Part shown: piece by piece, positions 30,159-40,609 of the stretch | Layout of the letters: each line of letters starts with the position of its first letter | Position numbering within the stretch: position 1 is the stretch's first letter | Made by a program: the position numbers and the translations under genes | Origin: Rhodanobacter sp. B04 | Lineage (GTDB): Bacteria; Pseudomonadota; Gammaproteobacteria; Xanthomonadales; Rhodanobacteraceae | Length of the DNA stretch: 64,000 bases | NCBI RefSeq assembly: GCF_002001125.1 | Contig: NZ_MUNV01000012.1 | Location: forward strand, 186,001-250,000 | Reading direction: 5' to 3' | The notes under the pieces: model-generated | Told to the model about the DNA's origin: nothing | Seen by the model: only the letters and a program-made list of their open reading frames with translations | The model's database searches: none

Positions 30159-30170
30159 GTAAACGTTTTC
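30159..30170. promoter_or_regulatory. LacI-type operator upstream of lacI gene
   Basis: GTAAACGTTTTC has the palindromic core AAACGTTT with central CG. It is about 50 bases upstream of the LacI gene start and nearly matches the site at 18311-18322. Autoregulation by the LacI protein is the simplest reading. Confidence 0.6.
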
Positions 30171-30404
30171 ATGAAGTCTTGTAAAGCTGTTAAATCCGAA
30201 TATTTTCGCTGCACTGCGGCAGGAAACTCGGCCCTCCGACGGCTTTGCCCGGGATAAACCACGAAAACGCAAACCCGCGTCAGGCATGCGGCATCGCGCC
30301 ACCCGGATATGGCAACGCAACAATCGGGGGGCGATTTTTTTCAGCTCACGAACGTTCCGCAGCCGCAGGCCAAAAGCGAAACGAGCCGCAGCAGCGGCCC
30401 TGCA

Positions 30405-31199
30405 CTAGCGGGAATGATCCCGTCGACGACTGAACATCCATGGCCACAGTTCCGGCGTGGCATAAGCAGGGACCCAGGAGCCGTGGTTCACCCCGGGAAA
30501 TTCGGTGTAACGCACGTCGTCGCCTTGCGCTCGCAACGCGGCATACATGTCGCGCGAACCTTGCGGCGGCACCACCTCGTCCGCTGCGCCGTGAAAAATC
30601 CATACCGGCAAGGGCGTGATGCGCTGGGCCAGCCACGCATACGGGCTCTTGTCCGCCGGCACGCCGTAGAGATGCAACTCAGGCTCATCGGACAAAGCCA
30701 GCACGCCGCCACAGATGATCGCCGCGGCCGCAAACATGCGCGGATGATCGGCTGCGATCTGCCAGGCGCCATAGCCGCCCATGGACAGGCCGGTCAGGTA
30801 AAGCCGGTCGCGATCGCCATGGTATGCCGCGATGCTGTCCTGCAACGCTGCCAGCGCCATCTTTTCGGGGGTCCCGTGCCAGAGGGTGTCCCCGGGCGCC
30901 TGCGGGATCACCACCACGGCCGGGAAATCGGCGCCATGTTCCTGCAGCCACGGCGGCAGCCCCTGGCTCAACGACGCGCGATTGTCGCTGCCGCGCTCGC
31001 CGCTGCCATGCAGGAACAGGACGACCGGCCAGCTCCGCTTGCGGTCCCAGCCAGCCGGCAGGAATACCCGGTAGGCATAGCTGTGGCCGTCGATGCGCAC
31101 CTGCCTGGCAATGAAACGCGAAATCTCGATATCCGCAGCTCGGCAGGAAAACCCAACCACCATCAAGCAGACGAGCAACGCTGCCAACATTCGTTTCAT
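30405..31199 (-). CDS. secreted alpha/beta hydrolase (carboxylesterase/prolyl-oligopeptidase-like)
   Basis: A 264-residue exported hydrolase. The signal peptide ends near SCRAAD (residue 22). The oxyanion-hole motif is LFLHGSGERGSDN, the nucleophile elbow is GLSMGGYG (Ser), the acid lies in WIFHGAADEVVPP, and the histidine is in PGVNHGSW. This is the complete catalytic triad of the phospholipase/carboxylesterase and PHB-depolymerase-like group. Possible substrates are acetyl or feruloyl esters on polysaccharides, which would fit the nearby glycosidase locus, but this is inference. It is transcribed toward the LacI gene and separated by about 300 bases. Confidence 0.87.
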   Translation of the reverse strand: MKRMLAALLVCLMVVGFSCRAADIEISRFIARQVRIDGHSYAYRVFLPAGWDRKRSWPVVLFLHGSGERGSDNRASLSQGLPPWLQEHGADFPAVVVIPQAPGDTLWHGTPEKMALAALQDSIAAYHGDRDRLYLTGLSMGGYGAWQIAADHPRMFAAAAIICGGVLALSDEPELHLYGVPADKSPYAWLAQRITPLPVWIFHGAADEVVPPQGSRDMYAALRAQGDDVRYTEFPGVNHGSWVPAYATPELWPWMFSRRRDHSR

Positions 31200-31451
31200 G
31201 GATGGCTACTCGGTTCGGGGCTGACCGGATTGTGGCACGGACAGATCATCTGATCGCGCAAGCATCCTGCCGATCTCGGTGTCCACCGCACCCATCGGGC
31301 TGGATGGCATCGCCGTCCGGGCCTGCGCGTCCAAAAGCGCTCTTCGCATCGGGAAGCTCACGCGCGTGGCGTTGAGATTGATCGACGTATGGATGGCTAG
31401 CCATCCATACCACCAGGATCAGGCGCCGAAAAATAATTTCAAATAAAACCA

Positions 31452-31481
31452 TTGACGCGCAGTTTCGACCTCGCGTATGGT
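31452..31481 (+). promoter_or_regulatory. probable sigma70 promoter of the leu/ilv operon
   Basis: TTGACG (31452-31457) and TATGGT (31476-31481) are separated by 18 bases. The predicted transcription start near 31488 is immediately before the leader ATG at 31489, so the leader peptide may be translated from a leaderless message. An AT-rich stretch (31426-31449) lies upstream and could act as an UP element. Confidence 0.55.
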
Positions 31482-31488
31482 TGGTCGC

Positions 31489-31626
31489 ATGTCGCAACGC
31501 AACAGCCACCGCCGCATCGCCAAAAACAACCGTCTCGTGATGGTTGCCGGCCTGCTGCAGGCTCGCGGCACGCTCCTTCTTGCCCTCGTACTCGTACTCC
31601 TTATTACCAACGGAGGTGCGGGCTGA
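31489..31626 (+). CDS. leu/ilv operon leader peptide
   Basis: A 45-codon frame ending before a strong terminator and leuA. Residues 29-40 read LLLALVLVLLIT: seven Leu, two Val and one Ile codon close together, the control segment expected for attenuation by branched-chain aminoacyl-tRNAs. Several of these are CTT, CTC and GTA codons, which the downstream genes rarely use, so they may slow ribosomes further. The N-terminus is basic (MSQRNSHRRIAKNNR). The last codons (GGT GCG GGC) form the 5' half of an antiterminator. This peptide would link Leu, Val and Ile supply to the whole downstream operon. Confidence 0.88.
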   Translation: MSQRNSHRRIAKNNRLVMVAGLLQARGTLLLALVLVLLITNGGAG

Positions 31627-31706
31627 GGGCATGTGTCCAGGTAACTAAGCAAGAAACCTGAAGACTCCCAAAGAACCCCGCACCGGCAACGGCGCGGGGT
31701 TTTTTG
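31615..31706 (+). terminator. leu/ilv attenuator: antiterminator segment and intrinsic terminator
   Basis: The terminator has arms CCCCGC (31676-31681) and GCGGGG (31694-31699), an inner CCG/CGG pair with a GCAA loop, and then a six-T run. Its 5' arm, CCCGCACC (31677-31684), is exactly complementary to GGTGCGGG (31615-31622) at the end of the leader frame. The two pairings exclude each other, giving a classical transcription attenuator. Confidence 0.88.
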
Positions 31707-31737
31707 TTGCCCTCGGCTCGCATCAGCGGAGCCAGCG

Positions 31738-33345
31738 ATGAACCCCCAAGCGACAACAGCCCCAGACGTAACAGCAACCGCATCCGGCAGCGGCCACGCT
31801 GACGCCGATCGCGTGCGCATCTTCGACACCACCTTGCGTGATGGCGAGCAGGCGCCCGGTTTCTCGATGGACCGGCGCACGAAATTGCGCATCGCACAAG
31901 CGCTGGAGGCGCTCGGTGTCGACGTGTTGGAAGCGGGTTTCCCGCAGGCCTCGCCGGATGATTTCGCCGCGGTGGCCGAAATCGCCCGCACGCTGAGAAG
32001 CACCACGGTATGCGCGCTGGCGCGTTGCCAGAGCGGCGACATCGACAGCGCCGCGCGCGCACTGGAACAGGCGCGGCAGGCGCGCATCCATGTGTTCCTG
32101 TCGACCAGTCCGCTGCACCGCGAGCACAAGCTGGGCATGAGCAAGACGCAGGTGGTCGATGCTGCGGTGGCTGCCGTCGAACGCGCCCGCGGTCTGTGTC
32201 ACGAGGTGGAGTTCTCCGCCGAGGACGCGCTGCGCACCGAACCCGAGTTCCTTGCCGAAGTGTTCAGCGCCGCGGTCGCCGCCGGCGCCACCACGCTGAA
32301 TGCGCCGGACACGGTGGGCTATACCACCCCGGCCGAGATCGTCGAGCTGTTCACCTATCTGCGCCGACATGTGCGCGGTGCGGACAAGGTGATCTTCTCC
32401 AGCCATTGCCATGACGACCTGGGCATGGCGGTGGCGAACAGCCTGGCCGCGGTGAGCTCGGGTGCGCGCCAGGTGGAATGCACGATCAACGGCATCGGCG
32501 AGCGTGCCGGCAACGCCGCGCTGGAGGAGATCGTGATGGCGCTGAAGGTGCGCTCGCCGCACTTCGGCGTGGGCACGCGCATCGACACGCGCCGGCTCTA
32601 TCCCACCTCGCGCCTGCTGACCCAGCTGACCGGGCAGGCGGTGCCGCGCAACAAGGCGATCGTGGGCGACAACGCGTTTGCGCACGAATCGGGCATCCAC
32701 CAGCACGGCATGCTCAAGCACCGCGGCACCTACGAAATCATGCGTCCGCAGGACGTCGGCATCGCCGAGACGCGGCTGGTGCTGGGCAAGCACTCCGGTC
32801 GGTCCGCGCTGCGCCAGCGTCTGGAAACCCTGGGCCACACGCCGGACGATGCGGCGCTGGACGTGGTCTTCGCGCGCTTCAAGACGCTGGCCGACAAGAA
32901 GCGCGAAGTGCACGACGAGGATCTGGAAGCGATCGCGCTGGGCCTGGATCCGGATGCCGCCGGTCCATGGCGGTTGGTGCAGCTCAACACCAGCACGCAC
33001 CTGGGCGGCAGCGCCTCGGCCTCGGTGAAGCTGCGTCATGACGACGGCCGTGAAGTCGGCGAGGCGGCGATCGGCGATGGCCCGGTCGATGCCGTGTTGC
33101 GTGCGATCGAGCGCGCCACCGGCAACGCGCTGCAGCTGAGCGACTTCAAGGTACGCGCGGTCAGCGAAGGCGGCGATGCCCAGGGCCATGCCCAGCTCAC
33201 CGCGCGCCATGCCGCGCGCGAATGGCGCGGCCATGGCGTCAGCACCGACATCGTCGAGGCCACCGCGCAGGCCGCGCTGGCCATCGTCAACCGCATCGAA
33301 CGACAGGCACCGGCTGCCGCGCCGGTCGCCGTCGCCAACCTGTAA
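31738..33345 (+). CDS. leuA: 2-isopropylmalate synthase
   Basis: A 535-residue enzyme making 2-isopropylmalate from acetyl-CoA and 2-ketoisovalerate, the first committed step to leucine. The catalytic metal motif is [17 protein letters not shown] (about 28-44), with [15 protein letters not shown] and the [10 protein letters not shown] block following. After about residue 390 comes the regulatory LeuA dimer domain ([17 protein letters not shown]) that binds leucine for feedback inhibition. The N-terminus is about 20 residues longer than usual. GGAG precedes ATG 31738. First structural gene after the attenuator. Confidence 0.96.
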   Translation: MNPQATTAPDVTATASGSGHADADRVRIFDTTLRDGEQAPGFSMDRRTKLRIAQALEALGVDVLEAGFPQASPDDFAAVAEIARTLRSTTVCALARCQSGDIDSAARALEQARQARIHVFLSTSPLHREHKLGMSKTQVVDAAVAAVERARGLCHEVEFSAEDALRTEPEFLAEVFSAAVAAGATTLNAPDTVGYTTPAEIVELFTYLRRHVRGADKVIFSSHCHDDLGMAVANSLAAVSSGARQVECTINGIGERAGNAALEEIVMALKVRSPHFGVGTRIDTRRLYPTSRLLTQLTGQAVPRNKAIVGDNAFAHESGIHQHGMLKHRGTYEIMRPQDVGIAETRLVLGKHSGRSALRQRLETLGHTPDDAALDVVFARFKTLADKKREVHDEDLEAIALGLDPDAAGPWRLVQLNTSTHLGGSASASVKLRHDDGREVGEAAIGDGPVDAVLRAIERATGNALQLSDFKVRAVSEGGDAQGHAQLTARHAAREWRGHGVSTDIVEATAQAALAIVNRIERQAPAAAPVAVANL

Positions 33346-33362
33346 TCCTCCGAGGAGCCTCC

Positions 33363-34307
33363 ATGAGCAACACGCCCTTCCTCTGGCACAACGGTCGCAT
33401 CAAGCCTTGGGCCGATGCCTCCGTCCATGTCAGCACGCATGCCCTGCACTACGGCTCCTCAGTGTTCGAGGGCGAGCGCGTGTACGCCACGCCGCAGGGC
33501 CCGGCGTATTTCCGGCTGGCCGAGCACACGCGCCGGCTGTTCGAATCCGCCGCGATCTACGAGATCGAGATCGGCTACAGCGAAGACGAGATCAACACCG
33601 CCTGCATCGAGCTGATCCACGCCAACGCGATGCGTTCGGCCTACGTACGGCCGATCGTGTTCCGCGGCGCAGGTGGACTGGGCGTGCTGCCGAAAAATGG
33701 CGCACCGGTCGAGGTGGCGATCATGGCGCTGGACTGGGGCGCGTACCTGGGCGATGCGGTGGAAAAAGGCGCGGACGTCTGCGTGTCCTCGTGGCATCGC
33801 CCCGCACCGAACACCTTGCCGAGCTGGGCCAAGGCCGGCGGCAATTACCTCAACAGCCAGTTGATCGGGCTGGAAGCACGCCGCGGCGGTTACGACGAAG
33901 GCATCGCGCTGGGCCACAACGGCCTGCTCAGCGAGGGCGCCGGCGAGAACCTGTTCCTGGTCAAGCGCGGCAAGCTGCTCACGCCGCCGTCGAGCGCCGG
34001 CATCCTCGCCGGCATCACCCGTGACAGCGTGCTCACGCTGGCCGCCGATCTCGGCATCACGGTGGATGAGCGCGACCTGCCGCGCGAGGCGCTGTACACC
34101 GCCGACGAAGTGTTCATGACCGGCACCGCCGCCGAGATCACGCCGGTACGCTCGGTCGATCGCAAGCTCGTCGGCGCAGGCATGCCCGGTCCGATCACGA
34201 AACAACTGCAGCAGGCGTTCTTCGGCCTGTTCGATGGCCGTACCGAGGACCGCTGGAACTGGCTAACGCCGGTGCGCAACGAAGTCACTGCGCAGGAGGC
34301 CGCGTGA
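33363..34307 (+). CDS. ilvE: branched-chain amino-acid aminotransferase
   Basis: A 314-residue class IV PLP aminotransferase for the last step of Leu, Val and Ile synthesis. Motifs are [17 protein letters not shown] near residue 25, the PLP lysine in [16 protein letters not shown] near 160, and [19 protein letters not shown] near 195, with [13 protein letters not shown] near 255. GAGGAG lies 6 bases before ATG 33363. It sits between leuA and leuC, 17 bases after leuA, and its stop overlaps the leuC start, so it is fully part of the operon. Confidence 0.96.
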   Translation: MSNTPFLWHNGRIKPWADASVHVSTHALHYGSSVFEGERVYATPQGPAYFRLAEHTRRLFESAAIYEIEIGYSEDEINTACIELIHANAMRSAYVRPIVFRGAGGLGVLPKNGAPVEVAIMALDWGAYLGDAVEKGADVCVSSWHRPAPNTLPSWAKAGGNYLNSQLIGLEARRGGYDEGIALGHNGLLSEGAGENLFLVKRGKLLTPPSSAGILAGITRDSVLTLAADLGITVDERDLPREALYTADEVFMTGTAAEITPVRSVDRKLVGAGMPGPITKQLQQAFFGLFDGRTEDRWNWLTPVRNEVTAQEAA

Positions 34308-35713
34308 TGGCCAAGACACTCTTCGAGAAAGTATGGGACGCGCACGTCGTCGTACCCGAAACCACCGACACGCCGGCCGTGCTCTACGTCGACCTGCATC
34401 TGGTGCATGAGGTGACCTCGCCGCAGGCGTTCAGCGAACTGCGCGAGCGCGGCCTGCAGCTGCGTCGCCCGGATCGCATGCTGGCCACGCTGGACCACTC
34501 CACCCCGACCTTGCCGACCAACGCGGACGGCAGCCGCCCGTATGCGAACGCCGAGGCGCAGGCACAGGTGACCCAGCTGGAAACGAATTGCCGCGAGTTC
34601 GGCGTCGAGCTGCACGGCTGGGACAGTGCCGACCGCGGCATCGTGCACGTGATCGGCCCGGAGCTGGGCGCCACCCAGCCCGGCATGACGATCGTCTGCG
34701 GCGACAGCCACACCTCCACCCACGGTGCGTTCGGCGCGCTGGCATTTGGCATCGGCACCACCGAGGTCGGCCACGTGATGGCGACGCAGTGCCTGCTGCA
34801 GCGCAAGCCGAAGACGATGGCGATCCATGTGGACGGCCAGTTGCCCGCCGGCATCAGTGCGAAGGATCTGATCCTGCACATCATCGGCACGATCGGCGTC
34901 GATGGCGGCACCGGCTACGTGCTGGAGTACCGCGGCGCGGCGATCGAAGCGCTGTCGATGGACGAGCGCATGACCGTCTGCAACATGTCGATCGAAGCCG
35001 GCGCACGCGCAGGCCTGATCGCGCCGGACGACACCGCGTTCGCATGGTTGAAAGGTCGCCCCCGCACACCGCAGGGCGCCGCGTGGGATGCCGCCGTGGC
35101 GACGTGGCGTGCGCTGCGCAGCGATGACGGCGCCACCTACGACCGCGAAGTGCGCATCGACGCCAACGCGGTGAAACCCACCGTCACCTACGGCACCCAT
35201 CCGGGCATGGCTATCGCGATGGACGCGCCGGTACCGGCCGCGACCAATGCCCAGGAACATCGTGCGCTCGACTACATGCAGAGCAAGCCCGGCCAGCCGA
35301 TGCAGGGCACGCCGGTCGACGTGGTGTTTGTCGGCAGCTGCACCAACTCGCGGCTGTCCGATCTGCGCGAGGCCGCCAACGTGCTGCGTGGCCGCCGCGT
35401 CGCCGACGGCGTGCGCATGCTGGTGGTGCCGGGTTCCGAAGCGGTGCGCCGCGACGCCGAACGCGAAGGCCTGCATCAGGTATTCACCGCCGCCGGCGCC
35501 GAGTGGCGCGTGCCGGGCTGTTCGATGTGCATCGCGATGAACGGCGACCTGGCCCAGCCAGGCCAGCTGGTAGTGAGCACCTCCAACCGCAACTTCGAAG
35601 GCCGCCAGGGCAAGGGCGCACGCACCGTGCTGGCCAGCCCGGCCACCGCCGCGGCATCTGCACTGGCTGGGCGCATTGCCGATCCACGCGAGTACCTGGT
35701 GGAGGCAGCATGA
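34307..35713 (+). CDS. leuC: 3-isopropylmalate dehydratase large subunit
   Basis: A 468-residue aconitase-family protein that isomerises 2- to 3-isopropylmalate with LeuD. 4Fe-4S ligands are in [17 protein letters not shown] and in [15 protein letters not shown]. Other signatures are [20 protein letters not shown] near residue 130 and the N-terminal [17 protein letters not shown] lies upstream. ATG 34307 shares its first base with the last base of the ilvE stop (TGATG); a GTG three bases earlier is also possible. Confidence 0.96.
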   Translation: MAKTLFEKVWDAHVVVPETTDTPAVLYVDLHLVHEVTSPQAFSELRERGLQLRRPDRMLATLDHSTPTLPTNADGSRPYANAEAQAQVTQLETNCREFGVELHGWDSADRGIVHVIGPELGATQPGMTIVCGDSHTSTHGAFGALAFGIGTTEVGHVMATQCLLQRKPKTMAIHVDGQLPAGISAKDLILHIIGTIGVDGGTGYVLEYRGAAIEALSMDERMTVCNMSIEAGARAGLIAPDDTAFAWLKGRPRTPQGAAWDAAVATWRALRSDDGATYDREVRIDANAVKPTVTYGTHPGMAIAMDAPVPAATNAQEHRALDYMQSKPGQPMQGTPVDVVFVGSCTNSRLSDLREAANVLRGRRVADGVRMLVVPGSEAVRRDAEREGLHQVFTAAGAEWRVPGCSMCIAMNGDLAQPGQLVVSTSNRNFEGRQGKGARTVLASPATAAASALAGRIADPREYLVEAA

Positions 35714-35725
35714 AGAGCAGAAGTA

Positions 35726-35837
35726 AGTGGAGAGAAGTGGGGAGCGAGAGAGAGCAGGCGCCGAGGCTTGGCGGCTCTTCCCCTCGCGCCCTTGCCGTTC
35801 GCTTTATCTCACTCCTCACTCCTCACTCCTCTCTACT
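35726..35837. repeat. intergenic inverted repeat with CACTCCT tandem repeats
   Basis: The leuC-leuD gap has a purine-rich arm (35726-35748) that can pair with a pyrimidine-rich arm (35815-35837) over 23 positions with two G-U pairs and two mismatches. The right arm contains three tandem copies of CACTCCT (35810-35830). This looks like a small mobile palindromic repeat inserted in the operon rather than a gene. Confidence 0.6.
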
Positions 35838-35858
35838 AACACCTCATAAGAGCCTGCC

Positions 35859-36440
35859 ATGAAACCCATCACCCGCATCCACTCGCGCACCGCGGTGCTG
35901 GCTGACGAGAACATCGACACCGACCGCATCATCCCGGCACGCTTCCTCACCACCACCACCCGCGAAGGGCTGGGCAAGCTGTGCTTCCACGACTGGCGCT
36001 ATCGGGCCGATGGCAGCGACAACCCGGCGTTTCCGTTGAACCAGCCGCAGGCGCAGGGCTGCTCGATCGTGGTGGCCGGACGCAATTTCGGCTGCGGCTC
36101 CTCGCGCGAACACGCGCCGTGGGCCCTGCTCGATTACGGCGTGCAGGCGGTGCTGTGCAGCGAGATCGCGGACATCTTCCGTGGCAACGCGTTGAAGAAC
36201 GGCCTGCTGGCGATCGTCATCGACGAACTGGAGCACCGCTGGCTGCTCAAGCATCCCGGTATCGAGCTGGTGATCGACGTGCGTGAACAGTTCATCGCAC
36301 TGCCCGACGGCGGCCGCATTTCGTTCCGGCTGGAACCGTTCGCGCGGCACTGCCTGCTCAACGGCGTCGACCAGCTCGGCTACCTGCTGCAACACAGCGA
36401 CGCCATCAGTCATTACGAACAATCGGAGAAAGCGGCATGA
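35859..36440 (+). CDS. leuD: 3-isopropylmalate dehydratase small subunit
   Basis: A 193-residue partner of LeuC. The family motifs [20 protein letters not shown] (about 18-37) and [20 protein letters not shown] (about 72-91) are intact. Length is normal for the enteric type. It is separated from leuC by 145 bases that carry the palindromic repeat, but its stop overlaps the leuB start by four bases (36437-36440), coupling those two. No strong ribosome site is obvious; AGAG precedes ATG 35859. Confidence 0.96.
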   Translation: MKPITRIHSRTAVLADENIDTDRIIPARFLTTTTREGLGKLCFHDWRYRADGSDNPAFPLNQPQAQGCSIVVAGRNFGCGSSREHAPWALLDYGVQAVLCSEIADIFRGNALKNGLLAIVIDELEHRWLLKHPGIELVIDVREQFIALPDGGRISFRLEPFARHCLLNGVDQLGYLLQHSDAISHYEQSEKAA

Positions 36441-37534
36441 AGGCACACATCGTCACCCTGCCCGGCGACGGCGTCGGCCCCGAGGTCACCGCGGCCGCGG
36501 TCGCCGTATTGAAAACCGTCGCCGCGCGTTATGAGCACGTGTTCACCTTCGATGAGCACTTGATCGGCGGTGCTGCGATCGACGCCACCGGCGAACCGCT
36601 GCCAGCCGCTGCGCTGGCCGTATGTCAGAGCGCCGATGCGGTGCTGCTCGGCGCCGTCGGTGGCCCGAAGTGGTCCGACCCGAATGCGCCGGTGCGCCCC
36701 GAGCAGGGTTTGCTGGCGTTGCGCGCCGCGCTGGGTGTGTATGCGAACCTGCGTCCGCTGCAGGTGCATCCCGCGCTGGCCGACCTGTCGCCGCTGAAGA
36801 ACGAGAAGCTGGAAAACGTCGACGTGCTGTTCGTGCGCGAACTCACCGGCGGCGCCTACTTCGGCGCCAAGACGCGCACGGCCGATACCGCCACCGACGA
36901 GTGCAAATACACGGTAGCCGAAGTCGAGCGCGTGGTGCGCCGCGCGTTCGAACTAGCGCGCGGCCGCCGCCACCACGTCACCTCGGTGGACAAGGCCAAC
37001 GTGCTGGAGACCTCGCGCCTGTGGCGCAGCACGGTGCAACGCATCGCCGCCGACTATCCCGACGTGAAGGTCGAGCACCAGCTGGTCGACTCGATGGCGA
37101 TGCTGCTGCTGACCCAGCCGAGCCGCTACGACGTGGTGGTCACCGAGAACCTGTTCGGCGACATCCTCACCGACGAAGCCGCTGCGCTGGCCGGTTCGCT
37201 CGGCCTGCTGCCGTCGGCGTCCCTGGGCGAGGGCAAGGCCGGCCTGTACGAACCGATCCACGGCTCGGCGCCTGACATCGCCGGCCACGGCGTGGCCAAT
37301 CCGGTCGGCGCGATCCTCTCCGCAGCGTTGCTGCTGCGTCATTCGCTGGGACTGGAAGCCGAAGCGGCGGCCGTCGAGGCGGCGGTCGACCAGGTGCTGC
37401 GCCATGGCCCGCACACCCGCGACATCGGCGGCAGCGCCGGCACCGCCGCCGTATGCGACGCCGTGCTGGCCGCGATCGAGGAGTACGCCGACAACGCCGC
37501 CGCGTTCTTCTGCGGAGCACGCGCATGCGGCTGA
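36437..37534 (+). CDS. leuB: 3-isopropylmalate dehydrogenase
   Basis: A 365-residue NAD-dependent decarboxylating dehydrogenase. The N-terminal [18 protein letters not shown], the substrate-binding [12 protein letters not shown] near residue 136, [20 protein letters not shown], and the signature [20 protein letters not shown] near 240 are all present, followed by [18 protein letters not shown]. The C-terminus has a short Cys-containing tail (FFCGARACG). Translationally coupled to leuD; about 270 bases of structured DNA separate it from ilvD. Confidence 0.96.
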   Translation: MKAHIVTLPGDGVGPEVTAAAVAVLKTVAARYEHVFTFDEHLIGGAAIDATGEPLPAAALAVCQSADAVLLGAVGGPKWSDPNAPVRPEQGLLALRAALGVYANLRPLQVHPALADLSPLKNEKLENVDVLFVRELTGGAYFGAKTRTADTATDECKYTVAEVERVVRRAFELARGRRHHVTSVDKANVLETSRLWRSTVQRIAADYPDVKVEHQLVDSMAMLLLTQPSRYDVVVTENLFGDILTDEAAALAGSLGLLPSASLGEGKAGLYEPIHGSAPDIAGHGVANPVGAILSAALLLRHSLGLEAEAAAVEAAVDQVLRHGPHTRDIGGSAGTAAVCDAVLAAIEEYADNAAAFFCGARACG

Positions 37535-37598
37535 TGCAGTCCCCCAGCTCCCCTCGACACTTTCCCAACGGCCACATGGACGTGTCCGTATTTTCTGC

Positions 37599-37699
37599 CG
37601 TCCCCTGCGTGCTTCCGGTATCGGATGCCCTCCATGCGTTCCCAAGGCGCACGTTCCCATCCGCTTCGCCAACTTTCCTTGCACGCAGGGGACGCTTTT
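37599..37699. repeat. 14-bp perfect inverted repeat followed by CTTTTT, leuB-ilvD gap
   Basis: CGTCCCCTGCGTGC (37599-37612) and GCACGCAGGGGACG (37681-37694) are perfectly complementary and enclose 68 bases. The right arm is directly followed by CTTTTT, so the plus-strand RNA could form a long-stem terminator-like structure inside the operon. No protein gene is seen in the gap. Confidence 0.6.
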
Positions 37700-37740
37700 T
37701 CCTTGCGCTTCGATCAGCGCCGCGGCGAGCACGCGCCCCT

Positions 37741-37793
37741 CATCCGCCCCTTCGGGGCACCTTCTCCCCGGTGGGGAGAAGGGATTCAGTCCT
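37741..37793. repeat. REP-like palindrome, leuB-ilvD gap
   Basis: A perfect palindrome, CCTTCTCCCC / GGGGAGAAGG, lies at 37761-37783 after a small GCCCC-TTC-GGGGC stem (37751-37763 region). This CTTCTCCCC...GGGGAGAAG design is a common dispersed intergenic repeat in GC-rich proteobacteria. Confidence 0.5.
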
Positions 37794-37807
37794 TTGGAGA
37801 TTTTTTG

Positions 37808-39511
37808 ATGCGCAGTGACCTGATCAAGAGCGGCCCCGACCGCGCCCCCGCCCGCGCGATGCTGCGCGCCACCGGACTGGACGACGCGGCGATTGCCCGA
37901 CCGCTGGTTGCGGTGGTGCACACCTGGTCGAACGTGAGCCCGTGCAACCTCAACCTGCGCGAGCTGGCGGTCGAAGCCGCCGCCGGCATCCGTGCCGCCG
38001 GCGGCACGCCGATCGAATTCAATACGATCGCCGTCACCGACGGCATCGCGATGGGTACGCCGGGCATGCGTGCCTCGCTGATCAGCCGCGAGGTGATCAC
38101 CGACTCGATCGAGCTGGCGGTGGATGGTCACTGCCTCGACGCGATGGTGGTGCTGTGCGGCTGCGACAAGACCATCCCGGCCGCGGCGATGGCGCTGGCG
38201 CGGCTGAACATCCCCGGTGTCGCGCTGTACGGCGGCAGCATCGCGCACGGCACGCACGACAATCATCCGATCACCATCCAGCAGGTGTTCGAAGCCGTTG
38301 GTGCGCACGGCGCCGGCAAGATCGACGACGCCGAACTCGCCTCGGTCGAGCGCGATGCCTGCCCCGGTGCCGGCGCCTGCGGCGGCCAGTTCACCGCCAA
38401 CACGATGGCGATGGTGCTGACCACGCTGGGCCTGTCGCCGATGGGTTACAACGACATTCCCGCCACGCATCCGGCCAAGGGCGCCGCCGCCTATCGATGC
38501 GGCGAGCTGGTGATGGAATGCCTCAAGGCCGGGCGCACGCCGCGCGACATGCTGACGCGTACATCATTCCGCAACGCTGCCCGCATGGTCGCCGCCACTG
38601 CGGGTTCCACCAACGCGGTGCTGCACCTGCTGGCGATCGCGCGCGAAGCCGGCGTCGAGTGGGCGCTGGAAGATTTCGAGCCCGCCTCGGTGCACACGCC
38701 GGTGATCGCCGACCTGCTGCCCGGCGGCCGCTATACCGCGGTCGAGCTGTTCGGCGCCGGTGGCAGCGCGCGGGTGGCGCAGGAGCTGATCGCCGCCGGC
38801 ATGCTGGACGACGCGCCTACCGTCACCGGTCGCAGCCTGTTCGCCGAAGCCGCGGCCGCACCACGCGCCGAGACACAGGACGTGGTGCATCCAGTCACCC
38901 GGCCGCTGAAACCGCGCGGCGGCTACTCGATCCTGTACGGCAACCTCGCGCCGGAAGGCTGCATCCTCAAGCTCGCCGGCAAGAGCGGCCACTTCGAAGG
39001 CAGCGCCTGCGTGTTCGAGAGCGAGGAGGAAGCGTTCGCCGCCGTGCAGGGCGATCGCATCCACGCCGGCGACGTCATCGTGATCCGCAACGAAGGTCCC
39101 GCCGGCGGTCCCGGCATGCGCGAGATGCTCGGCGTCACCGCGGCGCTGGTCGGCCGCGGCCTCGGCAACGACGTGGCGCTGATCACCGACGGCCGCTTCT
39201 CCGGCGCCACCCACGGTTTCATGGTCGGCCACATCGCACCCGAAGCAGTGCGTGGTGGCCCGATCGCCCTGCTGCGCGACGGCGACCGCGTGGTGATCGA
39301 TGCCGAACACCGCGAGCTGCGCACCACGGCCGACCTGGCCAGTCGCCGCGCCAGCTGGCAGCCACCGAAACCGAAAGTCACCCAGGGCGCACTGGCCAAG
39401 TACGCGCGCCTGGTCGGCTCCGCCTCCGACGGCGCCACCACCCAGCTGCATGCCGCCATCGCCTCATCCAAGCATACCCACACCGAAACCACCGAAGGAG
39501 TTGCCGCATGA
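37808..39511 (+). CDS. ilvD: dihydroxy-acid dehydratase
   Basis: A 567-residue Fe-S dehydratase acting in Val and Ile synthesis. Cluster cysteines appear in [19 protein letters not shown] near residue 118 and in [20 protein letters not shown] near 190. The C-terminal [20 protein letters not shown] motif is intact. Length and motifs fit the shorter IlvD type (about 560 aa) rather than the 610-residue E. coli form. GGAGA is 7 bases before ATG 37808. Its stop overlaps the ilvC start (39508-39511). Confidence 0.95.
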   Translation: MRSDLIKSGPDRAPARAMLRATGLDDAAIARPLVAVVHTWSNVSPCNLNLRELAVEAAAGIRAAGGTPIEFNTIAVTDGIAMGTPGMRASLISREVITDSIELAVDGHCLDAMVVLCGCDKTIPAAAMALARLNIPGVALYGGSIAHGTHDNHPITIQQVFEAVGAHGAGKIDDAELASVERDACPGAGACGGQFTANTMAMVLTTLGLSPMGYNDIPATHPAKGAAAYRCGELVMECLKAGRTPRDMLTRTSFRNAARMVAATAGSTNAVLHLLAIAREAGVEWALEDFEPASVHTPVIADLLPGGRYTAVELFGAGGSARVAQELIAAGMLDDAPTVTGRSLFAEAAAAPRAETQDVVHPVTRPLKPRGGYSILYGNLAPEGCILKLAGKSGHFEGSACVFESEEEAFAAVQGDRIHAGDVIVIRNEGPAGGPGMREMLGVTAALVGRGLGNDVALITDGRFSGATHGFMVGHIAPEAVRGGPIALLRDGDRVVIDAEHRELRTTADLASRRASWQPPKPKVTQGALAKYARLVGSASDGATTQLHAAIASSKHTHTETTEGVAA

Positions 39512-40524
39512 GTACCGCCCCCACCAACGCACTCGCCCAATCCCGCATCGCCGTACTCGGCTACGGCAGCCAGGGCCGCGCGCATGCGCTGAACCTGCGC
39601 GACTCCGGCCTCGACGTCGTGGTCGGCCTGCGCCCCGGCGGCCCCACATGGAAACGCGCCGAGGCCGATGGCTTCGCGGTGGTCGAACCGGCCAACGCGG
39701 TGCGTGGCGCCGACCTGGTCGCCGTGCTGACCCCGGACATGGTGCAGCCGGCGCTGTACAAGGAAGTGATCGAACCGAACATCAAGCCGGGCGCCGCGCT
39801 GTTGTTCGCGCACGGCTTCAACGTGCACTTCAAGCAGATCACCCCACGCGCCGACATCGACGTGATCCTGGTCGCCCCGAAGGGCCCCGGCGCGCTGGTG
39901 CGCAGCGAATACGAGCGTGGCCGTGGTGTGCCGTGCATCTGGGCGGTGCACCAGGATGTCAGTGGCCACGCCGAGGCGAAGACCAAGGGCTACGCCGACG
40001 GCATCGGTGGCGGCCGCGCGATGATCATCAAGACCGACTTCAAGGAAGAGACCGAGACCGACCTGTTCGGCGAGCAGGCGGTGTTGTGCGGCGGCACCAG
40101 CGAGCTGGTGATCAAGGGCTTCGAGACCCTGGTCGAGGCCGGCTACCAGCCGGAGATCGCCTACTACGAGGTGATGCACGAGCTGAAGCTGATCGTCGAC
40201 CTGTTCTACGAAGGCGGCCTCAAGCGGATGCTGGAATTCGTCTCCGAAACCGCGCAATACGGCGACTACGTCAGCGGTCCGCGCGTGGTCGACGCCGGCA
40301 CCAAGGCGCGCATGAAGGAAGTCCTCACCGATATCCAGGACGGCACGTTCGCGCGCAACTGGACGGCCGAATATGCCGCCGGCCTGCCCAACTACAAGCG
40401 CCTGAAGCAGGCCGACCTCGATCATCCGATCGAAGTGGTCGGCGCCAAGCTGCGCGCACAGATGCCGTGGCTGCAGCCGTCCGCAGCCAAGACCGAAGCC
40501 ATGCCGCTGAAGAAGGTCGGCTGA
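39508..40524 (+). CDS. ilvC: ketol-acid reductoisomerase (class I)
   Basis: A 338-residue short-form KARI that makes 2,3-dihydroxy acids from acetolactate or acetohydroxybutyrate. The Rossmann motif is [19 protein letters not shown] (17-35). The cofactor loop reads [17 protein letters not shown], where the usual Ser pair of many NADPH enzymes is altered. Catalytic residues lie in [37 protein letters not shown] and the C-terminal SETAQYGDY block. Translationally coupled to ilvD, with GGAG upstream. Confidence 0.96.
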   Translation: MSTAPTNALAQSRIAVLGYGSQGRAHALNLRDSGLDVVVGLRPGGPTWKRAEADGFAVVEPANAVRGADLVAVLTPDMVQPALYKEVIEPNIKPGAALLFAHGFNVHFKQITPRADIDVILVAPKGPGALVRSEYERGRGVPCIWAVHQDVSGHAEAKTKGYADGIGGGRAMIIKTDFKEETETDLFGEQAVLCGGTSELVIKGFETLVEAGYQPEIAYYEVMHELKLIVDLFYEGGLKRMLEFVSETAQYGDYVSGPRVVDAGTKARMKEVLTDIQDGTFARNWTAEYAAGLPNYKRLKQADLDHPIEVVGAKLRAQMPWLQPSAAKTEAMPLKKVG

Positions 40525-40535
40525 AAACCGCCTTG

Positions 40536-40566
40536 CCCCTCCCCCTGCTTCGCAGGGAAGGGGCAC
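40536..40566. repeat. palindromic hairpin after ilvC
   Basis: TGCCCCT...AGGGGCA with an inner CCCTGC / GCAGGG stem and a TTC loop (about 40536-40566) can fold into a strong hairpin. No U-tract follows, so it looks like a REP-type element or an RNA-stabilising stem rather than a terminator. Confidence 0.5.
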
Positions 40567-40609
40567 AGCAGTCACTACCCCTAGCACTGAACAATGAGAG
40601 AGGTTCGTC

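Noticed and set aside
35810..35830. The CACTCCT tandem repeats as a CRISPR or minisatellite
   Set aside because: There are only three 7-base units with no spacers and no cas genes nearby; it is better seen as part of the palindromic element.
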